DNA of 64,000 nt from positions 620,001 to 684,000 of the forward strand of contig WHUZ01000024.1 of assembly GCA_015179045.1 (NCBI GenBank), in the 5' to 3' direction. The position numbers were made by a program, and so were the translations under genes. The notes under the pieces were generated by a model. It was not told where the DNA came from. It saw only the letters and a list, made by a program, of their open reading frames with translations, and did no database searches. The DNA is from Kalaharituber pfeilii (lineage: Eukaryota > Ascomycota > Pezizomycetes > Pezizales > Pezizaceae). Below, piece by piece: positions 35,488 through 47,900 of the stretch (position 1 is the stretch's first letter; each line of letters starts with the position of its first letter).

Positions 35488-36371
35488 CGGTCTACCCTTG
35501 CTATATCGGACCTCGCTATACCGGAAACCTTGCTATGCCGGATGGCCTCTGTCTACGACATCCGTTCCCCATACAAATCGCCCTTGGATAGAAACCTCCA
35601 GACAAGTACCCCCCTTGCCTCCATACAAATAATATTTGCTATACCGGACACACTAATACTAATACATCTTAGACTACTCCATTTCACATTTGGCTGCCAT
35701 CACTGCTGCCATCACTGCTGCTGTCACTGCTTCTGCTAACGCCGTTGCTACTACTGCTACCATCACTTGCTACAATATTGTTCGAGTAATGGAAACTGGG
35801 CACTTCGTTGCTTCTTGTTCCATGTTCCGAGATTAATTGCTAATCACTTACCACTTTGTTTCAAAATACACTAAGTAGATACAGCTACCGGTCAGCTAAA
35901 AATAATAAATTAGATACCTAGGATATCAAAGTTAAGTTAAAGTACAATAATCTTACCAATTCATCTCAAAATTGTTTATCAAATTCAGTTAATTCTTCTT
36001 TAGCATATTTTTGCTCTAGTCATATTTGATGCTTCTCAAGCTCACTTGAGGTCCAACGTTTTTCTAAATTTCGTGAGTGATGCATATTGATGTCTTTGGC
36101 TGGGTGTGAACAAGTTGATGTTATCAAATCCCTTTACGTGACCTCCCCCTCCCAAAAAAAAACAAAAAAAACAAAAAAACAAAAAAACAAAAAAAGAACA
36201 AGTTGATGTTTATATCGTTCATTTCCTATTCAGTAATTATTTGAATTTACAAAATTTTATCAGCTCCCCTGTCTGCCAAGTATTCTATTCTATTCTATAT
36301 GCTACCGGAACCTTGCTATGCCGGACGAAAAGTGCCAGATTTTAGCGATCCGGTATAGCAAGGGTAGACTG
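35488..36371. mobile_element. Non-autonomous pogo/Tc1-mariner-type element 1
   Basis: The ends are inverted: left CGGTCTACCCTTGCTATA, right (minus strand) CAGTCTACCCTTGCTATA, continuing to CGGA. Both are bounded by TA (35486-35487, 36372-36373), the Tc1/mariner target duplication. CAGT... termini fit the pogo/Tigger branch. The 884-bp body repeats CTTGCTAT(A/G)CCGGA motifs beneath both ends and has no transposase. A degenerate GCTGCCATCACT minisatellite lies at ~35695-35770, and a poly(A) retroposon is nested at 36123-36195. Confidence 0.8.
36123..36195 (+). mobile_element. Poly(A)-tailed retroposon nested in pogo-type element, 15-bp duplication
   Basis: GAACAAGTTGATGTT occurs at 36108-36122 and 36196-36210. 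The insert has about 31 nt of unique sequence (ATCAAATCCCTTTACGTGAC, then a C-rich part) and a regular (A7C)n-type tail of about 42 nt. TTACGTGA also occurs just before the tail of family B copies, which hints at kinship, but the rest differs. Confidence 0.85.
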
Positions 36372-36373
36372 TA

Positions 36374-37143
36374 GCTACTTGGATCTGAAGCCGAGAGCTT
36401 AGGGCGGGACCCGTTCCGAACCGCCCCCACAGATGCCTCTCGCTAGCTGTCATAAGCGGTGAGAACAACTCACCAAGACCGCAGCCGAACGCCGTGAAGT
36501 TCTAACACATCAATTGATTATATCCTAATCCCTGCTGTCGTTCATACTATGTTCGCTGTTATCATCTCCTACAAGCAGCTAAGTACGAGTATAGGGTATC
36601 ATTCGTTCTAGCAACTCATAGGATAACTTTGTAGCTTGGGAAGATGCTAAACATACCAGTACTTACTGATTTTGCATTGCTGCATGCGCTGGAGTAAAGT
36701 GGATAAAGCTGCTAGTACATTTATATGTTGAAACCCGGCTCCGGTGATATCCCGGAGTTGCGGTTACCTTAAAGGATTAATTAAGAAGCCGAGAAAAAGA
36801 TGACCGGGATTCCCAAGCCATTGAATCGAATGTGCTTGAAAACTTTCAGTGACAATTAGCATGCTGCAGTGATGCAGTCTATCCCACAAAAGATGGCATG
36901 GCTGTATGCTGCTAATGCGATGCATGGTTAGGATATCTCGATAGAGAAATGGTTAGGAGAAACCGTAATGGTGGATACTACCAGATTCTCGGGAAAAATG
37001 CACCTCCGACGCCCGCTCATAAAGAATACATGAACCGCTCTTACTAAAATTGCTGAGGCATACGAGTCCACACTGCAGATTGATTGTCCAATCAAATCTT
37101 CAGCTTCTAAATTTAACCTTTCAGCAGAAAGATAAAGAGGTTA
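36374..37143. other. Spacer between two pogo-type elements
   Basis: No gene, repeat or RNA recognised. Confidence 0.35.
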
Positions 37144-37145
37144 TA

Positions 37146-37913
37146 CAGTCCTATCTTGCTATAACAAAAGGGCAAAAATTTGGTTCGTTATAGCAAGGCT
37201 TTGTTATAGCTATAGTATATTGAGTGGAAAATTAGTCAGAATGCTTGGCAGATAAGTAGAGATTCTTTAGTAGCTGAACTTTCAGCAATAGACTTTAATT
37301 TCGCAGTTTTACTGTTGAAAGAAATATAGTTAAACATGAAATTGTAAATATCTATATCAACACACTCAGAGATGAATGTCTACAAAACATTGGGCATTGA
37401 GGAAGCTAGAGAAGCAGCAATTATGCAAAAAGAAACCTAGCTGAGTTCCGAGTATTTTGTGAATACAGGTGACCCTGGCTATAATGAACCAGTTTTTAGT
37501 GAAAACCTGGCTATAGTGAAGGGATGGGCCAGATTCTTTGTGTACACAGTTAAAGAAAGTACCCTTGCTATAGTGAAAATTGGTGAGAAGATCAGTCGGA
37601 TTCTTGGCCTTCATTATAGCCAGGGTCACCTGTATTCACAAAATACCAACATCATTAGGAAGGTTTTCCCGTAATGAGTAAGGGATGTAGAGGTGATAGT
37701 GGATAAGTACCTTGATTAGTCATGTATTTCATCGCCGCTTTTCGTTATAGCAAGAGTAATTTGTATGTAGATAGAAATAACTTCACTCCTATCTCATTAT
37801 CGTTTCCTTATTCTGTTGGATTTCGTTATATGATAGCAAGGGGCATTTGAGTGCAAATTTCAGTATAGCAACGTTTTCGCTATAACGGGGTTCTTTATAG
37901 CAAGGTAAGAGTG
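37146..37913. mobile_element. Non-autonomous pogo/Tc1-mariner-type element 2
   Basis: Left end CAGTCCTATCTTGCTATAAC; right end on the minus strand CACTCTTACCTTGCTATAAA. Both are flanked by TA (37144-37145, 37914-37915). Internal copies of GTTATAGCAAG occur near both ends, as in element 1. No transposase frame. It contains an independent 193-bp inverted repeat at 37453-37645. Confidence 0.7.
37453..37645. mobile_element. Small MITE with perfect 36-bp inverted arms
   Basis: Arms 37453-37488 and 37610-37645 are perfect inverted repeats. Within them CAGGTGACCCTGGCTATA is bordered by TA on both sides (core 37466-37632), so the Tc1/mariner-like element would be 167 bp and the remaining 13 bp of each arm is flanking palindrome. 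Internal CTTGCTATAGTG and CTGGCTATAGTG motifs link it to its host element. Confidence 0.8.
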
Positions 37914-37915
37914 TA

Positions 37916-40900
37916 TGTACGGACACTAACTACCACTTAGGCCTAAACTCAGGCAGTATCAAAAACTCGGCTATTATGATAGGGGTGTCAGTACGTGATA
38001 ATCTCTTACCATCGCATCCCAATCCGAAACCGGGGAAACCTGGGGTAAGGGAGGGCAAAATGTTTCATCTTAGTGTGTACCTGTGTGTACGTGTAACGTT
38101 ACATGGTACTAGTAGTGAAGGTGATGTTGAAGTGCTAGGTCTATGAATAGCATTATCGACGTCGACAGATACGAATACCAGTATCTAGTTGATGTGTTCT
38201 GCACTTCGCATTAGAGGCTTTGAAGTAAGACTCTCTCAATGAAAGTCTTCAACTAAACTTGGAATGTCTAAGGATATGAAGCATGACTTCTGGTGTTATG
38301 ACGGGTTATAATTAGATGACTACAGATATGGGTTGACAGCTGCAAGTTCAGTGAATGTGCAATTGGCGGACCATAGTGCACTTGATACCTGGATTTCGAG
38401 ATTTTGTGGGTGTACAGAGCGCGTAAGCGCTATCCAAATCATTCGACGTTGCGGTCTGATTTACCAGACTACAAGATGGTCGCAACTCGAGGTGGGGACA
38501 TGAGTTGCTATATTTAGGTATACGTGTCTCCGTAGGCTCAAGGCTGCCTTCAACGTCTATTCCAGTCATGGCGTCTGCCGACGTATGCATAATGTAGTAC
38601 CATAGAGTGAGACTGTTCGGAGAAAATGCACCTTTGCCCTCGGCTACAGTCGCCGGTACTTTAATCAAGAAGTAGAGTTGAAGATGTTGATTTCGGGCTA
38701 TGTGGGGTTCACCTTTGCATAGTTGCCGCCCTTCGCGGGTTTTTCCAAGGACGCCTGGGGCGCAGGCCTTACTTATGAATCAAGCTGCCAGTCTCAAATA
38801 TGCAATACAGCCTTGTAGGGCACAGGTGTGTATATCGGTACATTGCCAGCATCAATACCAGCCATTGATCAACTTGTATTGGAGATTCCAGAGTATACCA
38901 GGTCACGCGACTCTGTGATGCATGTGTTCCTGCCTTAGCCTGGAAGATAGAAATAGCCTAAGTAGTACATAGGCCAAGACATTCTAGCATGCTCTAGCAT
39001 TAAACGCCTGGTCCGAGGCTATTCCTGCCTCGCATTAACAACAACTTTACTCTGCTTACCTCAATTCCTGACTGGATTATCTAGTCTGTCAGCCCTAGGA
39101 TATGCATGCTGAAACCTCTGTGTATGATATGCATCAGATAATGTGGTGGTGGGGATTTGTGTTAGGAAGTCTCGCGGCGAGGTATTGGTACATTGGGGCG
39201 AAAGTGAGGGATTCCTGGTAGGCAAGATAAGTAAACTCCCGCTGGTAAATTCTTGCGTGGTGCAAAATCGTACCTGGGACGGTATGCAAGCCCGTAATCG
39301 ATGACAAGTGTCCCTAAGTGTCCCCATTGGAAATGGCTCCTATGATAAGACTCATGAAAAAAGGTAACTACCGTCATGTGTGCTTTTTGTGTGTTTCCCT
39401 CCAATTATACGAAATTTCAACCCATATCTATGACCTGTGAGTATCCGAGGCTAATTATAAGTGAAACTATCTTGCGATGTAGGTTGATCCTTTCTATGTG
39501 CGGGGCTAAAGATATGGCGATCGAGACTGGCTCAAGATATCAACTGTTATCTCTCAGCTGAGGAATTTCACGTGTCGCCACACTTTCAATATTCCATTTT
39601 AGAGCCTTATGAGCGTTTTAAGCGCTCAAGTAACAGTTGCGTGAAACAATCGCTGGCAACAGTTGCAACTTGTTTCAATCCGAAAAATGGTGTGGTTTGC
39701 ATCCGAGAGTGGGTACCTGCTTCTGCTGTAGGGCAGTATGAGAAAGTCATTCAGGTATTACTATTGACTGAGTGTAATAGTGAGCGAGAAATCATGAAAC
39801 GAAACATATACCGCTACTTGTCTCGGATATAATTCCCGAGCTACACATGTCAAAGAGCGACCCTATAGCCGCATGACCATAATGGTACATCTGATATCTC
39901 TCAGACCCAGCTCGGATAATCGAATCGAACATCACGCCCATGGCATAGTGTTATCCGGATTTACTTCGATACCGCCCCATTCCCCACGATGTGAGGGGTA
40001 TATCGATATCGATATCGGTAATTCATATGTGTCGATAAACTACATGCTAAGGTGTGCCCTTACGGTGACCAGGCATAGTAATGGAACCATTTCCAAGTGG
40101 GGTTCAGAGACTGGAAGAATATTTGCATGTGAAACATTTTTTTCTTGCTCCTCCAATTGCGTCGGGGGGTATGTTTACGTTTAAATACCGCATGTGGAGA
40201 GACGGTCTTGTCTATATATTTATTTAGAGTCTTATTACCATGTAACAGCTAGTCTCGGTGCCGTGCAAAGCTGCTAATGAAATGGTATACTAGCGATCGA
40301 TAAATCAATCAGGTGTCGATGTAGCGATACATAGCTTTATTCACTAGAGTAAGATTTGTTCGATTGTAATCGATATAGTACACGGCTGACGATGAGCTGC
40401 AACAGGGTTATTGGTTATCGGGGCAAGCGGGCTGATCTCATAGTGACATCCCTCCGCAACAGCCCAGGTAATTTGTTACAGGGCTCTGGAAGGTTGGCTA
40501 GCCAGCTCCACTTGAGAAAACAATTTCAAATAAATGCGCAGCTCATGGTCACTCATGCACGACGGGGTAGAGTACATGCGAAGGTCACGTGAGGAGTGAG
40601 AGTTCAAGGTACGTCCGTAATTGAGATAGGAATGAGAATGAAAAGTCATAATTGCTCAGTGAGACTCAACCTTCTGAAGTGCTGGAGAGGAGAAGGTACG
40701 TGGGCTCTATTGGAAATATTGGGTAGGGAAGACCGTGCTGGATACTAGTACGTCTGTTCAATGACATGATACATTGCCCATAATCCGTCTACTAGTATCT
40801 ACTCTGGAATTCTCTCCTCATACCAGGTTACCGTCAATGCCAGTCAATGTGCTGCACTATATATTTAGTTTCCAAGATTTTACACAATCTTGGTCATGCA

Positions 40901-43900
40901 TTCCATAGCACAGAAGATACAGCAGACTGCGTAGTTATGCTTCGTGTATAAGTAGAGTACATCATGCGATGCACTCTACATACGTGTCGATACATTGGAA
41001 ACCGCATACTGCAGAACCGCCCCATATAAACAGCATATCACCGGTGTCAACCACTAATGCCCCTGGTCATGGCTAGGTATTTTAGGAGAAGCAAACATCC
41101 GCGGTTACGCATCGCTGTACAGGATAGACCCTTCTTGCACCATCGGATCTATGACCCCGCAATCGGGGAAAGGAAGCGGGATCCTGGGATGGGCCAGATA
41201 CAGGTTGCATAGTATGATATGCCTAAGCGCTATGTAGTATACTAAAATAGCTATGGTTTATGGTTAATGTCATTGTAGAGAGCACTGAGGTCAAACATTT
41301 TAGTATCACTGGACGACGTTCGCGGCTACTGCTCGATGTTCAAATGCGGAGCGAGCGGGAAAGTACCATTGCGTTGCAGAGCAGAGCATTGCAATCACCA
41401 TTGGGATGGGGGCTAGCTTGAGACGAAGCTGCAGCGTAGCAATTGGCTGGGACTGGGGTCGGGAACAGGGGTGCGTCATCCGGACATGCTTGAGGCTTGC
41501 ATTGCCCGTCATGACTGGACCAATGCAAAATTGGTGTGACTCGCCTGGCATAGCATGGCATTGGCATGGCGTGATGGAGACTGCACTCGACCCGACTTCC
41601 TCTTTGAGCCAAGAGGGTAGTCTTGTACGCTGACTACCAAGAGGGCACGAGACTAGCACGAGACGGCGGCTACTCGTAGACTTGAAAACCACCCCCTTCG
41701 GATTAGAGCAGCTTATGTAATTTTCCGATCCAAAGGGTCAATCCGATCCCGCGGAGGCTTTGTGCTCGGATCCAGTGCAAGACCCGCTCATGCTCCTCCT
41801 CCCCTCCCTCCTCCCTCCCTCCCCACACTGTCCCTCTGTTTTACTCTTTGCTCTGCTCTCCCACTCTCACTCCCCCCCACGGCCCAGATGGATCGAATGT
41901 ATGTCACCCATTGATCAGTCGAGCACGAGCCTGGGTATCTTGCGCATCTGCTAATCTAACTGAACTCAGATCTAGCTAAGTAAAGCCCCAGGGCCCCCTC
42001 CTCCCCACCCATCTGTTGCTTGAATTACTGCTCCAATGCACCTGAGATCACATCTCGAGGTGTCGTTACTCTTGCCTTGACAGCACACGTTCCAACACGT
42101 CTACTGGTTGGTACAGTGCAGCGTCCCAATAACAATGCCAGCTGGGCGGCAGAAAGAACTTTGCTCTATGCAGACATCAGCTAGCCCAGAGCTGAGAGCA
42201 GAGAAATGAATAAAGCTTATGGCAAGGCAAGTACTTCATTTCTACTATTCGGAGCCTATTGCCTGCCGATTTTTTCTCCGCAAATAGGTTCTTTTTCCCG
42301 ACGTGTAACCCCCCACAAAACGCTGCAGTAGCCTCCGCGAAAAGTCCATGCCGATGCCCTCGAATACAGCCAGATCAATTTATCTCACCACAGGCAGGTC
42401 TAATCTTTCGGGCCAATTCGAAATTCACCTTCCACGCCACAGAGCGTGATCCCTGCCTGGGCTTCCTAATTTGGTTACCAATTGTTGCGTTCTGGCTAGG
42501 TGGAATTGCAGCTCAACATCCCTAAGCGTGAGAACAGGCGCTTTCGGTAGTCTCGTAACCAGCGCTTTCGGTTAGTTGAGCCTCATCATTCGACCCGCCC
42601 ACAGACGCGGCTCGTGCTAGCGCATGCTCGGCTGTACGAAGGCAGCAAAGGAAGTTGCAAATTTGTGAATAAATCTGAGCAGCTTTTTTTCGGCTGTGAA
42701 GTTGAAATTGCAAAAAAGGGGGTCACGAGAGCACTGCTCTCCCACACGTTAATGCAGGTACAATCTCGTTGTCTCTCTCCCCCAATACGCGTGACGCTTC
42801 GTACGGAGAGTTTCTTCCTTTTTTCTGGGCTTGAAATGACAACCTTTTTATGACAATACGGCGCCAATGCCTTGCGATGCCTCGCGAGGAGTTCACATAC
42901 CCGAAACGTTTGCTTGCTTCCAATGATATCCACTGGGCCGCAATGCTTTCGCGTTTCAATAAATGAAACGTACATGTCTTGCACTAAAGCTTGCATCAGA
43001 GAGATTTCAGGGATAAGGATCTAGAGGAATACGCTGCCCAGTCATAATTGCAACCCATGCCAGCGGCGGATGCTCGCGACACAACACTGAATTATGCTGA
43101 TCTATGATGATGCCTTTAACTTGACGAGCAAGGTTTTATTGTTTATCCTCCTCATGACTGGTGTGGTCTCACAAGGATATTCGCAATTAAAGTCATGATA
43201 AAATACTTTGTAATGAAATTTATATTGGAAAAGTTCCAATACGAAATACTTCCGTGAGACCCCTGATAAACACATTTGTTCCAAGACGCTGGACTTTTCA
43301 TGAGCTCCTACTCTCCTCGATCTGCCAGGATAAATATCGCTGAGGATACTGCAGAGGTTCCTTTTTCAAAATCCGACCCAGAGGTGGGGGAAGCCCAGTC
43401 TAGGCAGATTCGACACGGGGTTGCTGCTCCAGCTTGCCATATGTGTACACGTGTCGAATGGCGCCGGGGTCAGTAACAATAGGATGCTACTTACTGCATG
43501 CCTTTTCGTCGTGGTGTTGTCAACCTGCAGGAGTAAGATCTTACATTGAATTTGAACTGTGTGTCTCGGGGCTTGATTCCACTCCCTAGCCAGCATTTCG
43601 CCGGCCGGATTAAACTCTTTTCGAAATTAACTAAGCCAATGAGCTTAAGCCTAACAAAGGGTAGCCACCTGCTAGCATGCGCTGAGCCCACTTTAACCCA
43701 AAAAATTTAAATGCAGCGATACGCGGAATGTATCGATTCGTTGGAACGGCGAAACTGTGGCCAACTAGTAAAGAGGTATTCAGCCTACCCCCTGACCCAA
43801 CAATACTTTACTTGAGGAAGCTGGGGCTCTTCAGGAAAGTACCGGTCGGGTTACTATGCGAGAAAGGTACACAAATTTCTGATCCAAACTCGGATACTCG

Positions 43901-44980
43901 ATTGGCTGTTGCGTGGCTGGGCTAGCTGTCAACGGAGATTCTGTATCGTGTAACAGCAAAGGCCCGTTAAATATAGGCGTGTGCGAGGAGTGGTGCTTCG
44001 CTTTGCTCGCTCCGCTACGACCTACGTGCTTGTGCTTGCTTCCTCTCTTCTTTCTTCATCCTCTCTCTGTTCAGTCCTTCCCAAACGAAAAAAGTTGCAC
44101 CTCTCGGGACGTTTTCTAATATATTGCTTTTAATACGTTCTTCTTGCAAGATCATCTGGGGTTGCTGTGTATCTCCAATACTGCAAAACGAGTTTTGCTT
44201 TCGTTACCATCATCTGTTTAGTTTCTCTGTCGTTCTAATATAGCGGGAATTGCTTGGGATTTTCACGCGGTGTTTGGAAATTGGTACAAGGGGTATCGAT
44301 CGCTTTTACGGTTCGTAATATATCTGGTGTTTACGTTGTTCCCGTTCAGCGTGTGACGTTACCCTACATGGCCCCCCTCCCTTTTTTTTTCTTTCTGGGC
44401 TCGTTTCTCTTCTTCCTCAAACCATGGCATTCCCCGTTAATACTGACTGACAAAAGATTGCATTCTATAGAGCAGACCACTGCGTGAGATATATCTGGGG
44501 TTGATCGATACAATCTCGATTGAGTGGGCCCATAGGACCTGTTGCTGCCTTGGTTTTTTTCCTTCTTTTTGTTTTTTTCCCTCTTCTAATGCGCATTTCA
44601 TCGGGCTGGTCTGCTCACCTCGCATATTGAATTTTGTGCATCTATCGTCGAAAAGACAGCACAGCAAGGCGGATTTGCAAGCGCACAATTATTCTTGTTA
44701 CTGCGCCTAGTTTCTAAAGGTTATTGCTCTCTCACATCTGCCCCCCCCCCCCACCACTAACAGCGACACGTCTGTTTGGCTTGGAATTGTAACCACACCT
44801 GTTTTAAAAGCAAACATTACTGATACTTTCTTTTTTTACATGGGCTGACTGACACAGGCACACAGCACAGCTCCAAAACTCGAAAGGACATATCTGGACC
44901 TGAGGCCGCCCATTCCCGCGCCTGACGGCTCCGCCCTCTCTCATCGCGCACTCATTCATTCTTTAGTGCCTTGTCCTCCA
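37916..44980. other. Gene-poor intergenic region and promoter of the 45-kb gene
   Basis: Seven kilobases without a supportable gene. Open frames are short, without domain signals or credible splice joins. The last ~800 bp turn pyrimidine-rich (T and C runs near 44375, 44550, 44742), as expected for the promoter and 5' leader of the next gene. Confidence 0.35.
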
Positions 44981-47900
44981 ATGGACATGAAGATGTACAT
45001 TCGCCCATCAATAGTGCATCCATCGAGTTTCCAGTCCCAACCTTCACTCCCACAGCAGACACAAAACCCTACCCAAAGGCGCATTCCACCAACAAACTCG
45101 AGTACAAACATGTCGACCACCTTCCTTAACTTCCCATACGACAATTCCGACTCGTTCATGCCTTGGTCACCAACAGCAAACGGAACTATGATGAATGTGA
45201 ATAATGGACCCCCCTTTGCTCCGCGACATCTAGCGTCACCGCCGCCTCCACCCGCGATGAGCCCATCGTTCCAAACATTTCCGGCACCACCCCCACATTT
45301 CCCATCTGCTGGGCCAGTTGGTGGATTTCAACAACCACATGGTGTATTATCACCAATTCATTCTCCTGGGCTTGGACCAGTTGTACCTCACAATGGGAAC
45401 ACTTTCGCACCGCAAAATCCAGGCATGGCGCCGCCACAGCTGCCATATCACAACATTCCACCACCAGCTTCTGCATTAGGTAGCCGGAATCCTACGCAAC
45501 ATCAAATTCCACCACCACCGAACTTCTCGATTTTCATGAATACCTCTATGAATGGGTCGAGGGAGAATGGTCCAAGCCACATGGGCCCTTACATTACTCC
45601 ACCAGTGTCAGCTCCCAGCTCACCATCACCACCTCCTCCACATCAGCTCAATGGGTATTGCCCTGCCCCATTTTCCCCCAATGGCATGCAGCCTTTGTCT
45701 AGTATGGTATTGTCTCCTAACATTGTTGATTCCCATATGTCAAACAGGGCTGCTCCTTCCTTCCCCCCTCACTCCCATCTCTCATTCGCTCCATCTATCC
45801 CTCGAACTGTGGGTACACGGCCGAATAACAAGCCACCTACTCCACCGTTAGCAAAAACAAATCTTGCATCTTCTACAGTGATTACACGAAATGATTCCCC
45901 TGTACAAACGAATAATGACCAAGCTGTTACGTCCTCTACCCCGAAACCAAAACTTAATCCTAATGCTTCTTCATTCATGCCTGTGGTGAAATCACCTGCC
46001 ATTGTGACAAGCACACCTACGCCCCCACCCAGGCTCAACAGAGCAGTCACCCCTCCATCAAAGCCGCGAACTCATCCATTCAATCCTCTATCCTCGCAAT
46101 TCAACCCATCACCGTCGCCCACACCCACAAAAGAAGATGAATCCAATCATGAGAAGGGAGCGAAGTTCAACCCGGCTGCTCCGGCTTTCGTGCCACCAGC
46201 AACATCGCGACCTAGTCCTCCGCCAAACGCGCCAACTGGTCCGGCAGCGTCTCGCGTTCCACGGACGAACCCGCCTCCAGACAACTCCTCCCTATCGCGT
46301 CCGTACTCCAAACTTCCGCTCTCTCCGCCAACTGGCCCAAAGGCGGACGCGAATAAGATGCCACCACCGCCAAATATCGGGTTAGGGATTGGAATGGGTG
46401 CTGCGAACGAAATCGGCATAAGAGGTCTTCCCCCAACCACTCCTCTCGGCCCGAGGGCCATGACTTCTCCTACTGGTCCACGGGCATTGTCCAGGCACTC
46501 CTCCACTAGAGAGAGTCACCGATCGAGAGATTCTTATGACTCCAGGGACGGTCATCACAAGCACGGGCACTTGAAGCCTCAAGCAAAGCCGCAAACGAAG
46601 CCTCAACCAGTCCTCCCCACCGTAGCTATCACCCGTATTCCAGGCATTGAGAAGCCAGTCCCTACTGGGCCGGCAGCAATGTTGAAGGATATCCCACCAG
46701 CCGGATATATCGAAGGCGTGCCGACTGCACCGGCTGCAATGCTAAAAGAGAAAGAGTCTATGAATGGTAGCGATGACGGTCGCGGCCGCTCAGGAAGATA
46801 CAGCAAGCTCAGCAGGTTCCATAGCCACAGGACAAGGAGCTGGATTAGTGGCACTGACTCGAGGAATGAGTCGAGGTCGAGAGACGGTAGTGTTACGCCT
46901 TCACAGGCAGGCAGTGAGTTGGCAATGGAGAAGGTAGCAAAGACGGAGGATATTCCTCCGGTTAGTGAGGAGCCGGAAGTTGCCCAAGAGACGACAACTG
47001 TTGAGCTAAAGAACGTGGCTGAAGTTGAGAATGTACCCGTAGAGGAGGTTGAGACCCCAGTTATGGTTGTCGCTCCATCATCAGTGGAAGCAGAAAAGGA
47101 GACAATCGGGGAACAAGTGGTAGAGGTAGAACCAGAAGTCAAGGTTGAGAAGGGCGCTGAGGTATCAGAGGTTGGGGGCACCGAGGTTATCGAGACTGGA
47201 ATCAAACAAGAGGTTGCTGTACCGGCACCGGAGGTTATTGGAGCCGAGACTGAAGCTACCGGGCCCAAGGCTGAGGAGGCAGAGGTTGAGGTTACTCTTC
47301 CTGTGACTCTTGCTGTTCCTCTCATTCAACTTGAATTGCCGGGTTCATCTCCTCAGGAAGTTGTCATCCCAGAGTTCCCATCGTCAACACGTGCAGCAAC
47401 TACTCCATCGTCGCTGCCACGCCTCTCCGAGTTGAGTATGCAGAAGAGAGAGAAGAAGGGTGATTCAATTGTAAGTATGAAGATCGAAGACGGCGTCATG
47501 ATCGTTCCCAGGGATATCCCTACTCCGGAAATTAAGGCGATGGCTAAGAAGGTGAAGGATGAGAAAAAGGATGGAATGGAGGCAACTCAACCAGAGCCAG
47601 AAGTTACAAAACAAGCAACGTAAGTGTTTCTATCTACCTATAACGTGATTTGGAGGGATGGTTTACTAACTTCAACGGTTTGTTCAGCGTTGAAACCCCA
47701 GCCGCGACTCAACAACAGCAGAGGCCAGACCCATCGGCAATCTTGCTACGCAAAGAAAAGAAGAAGAAGAATAAGCGAAAGAACAAGTCTGCATCTAAAC
47801 CAACTCATGTTGAGGCAACTACCGTACCCAATGTCGACACTCAAGATGACATCCAACAGCCGCCAGTTACCAAGAATTTCAGGTCAACTGTAATCATCGG

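Noticed and set aside
44966..44980. Earlier non-ATG start (GTG) for the 45-kb gene
   Set aside because: Fungal nuclear genes start at ATG; the first ATG in frame is 44981.
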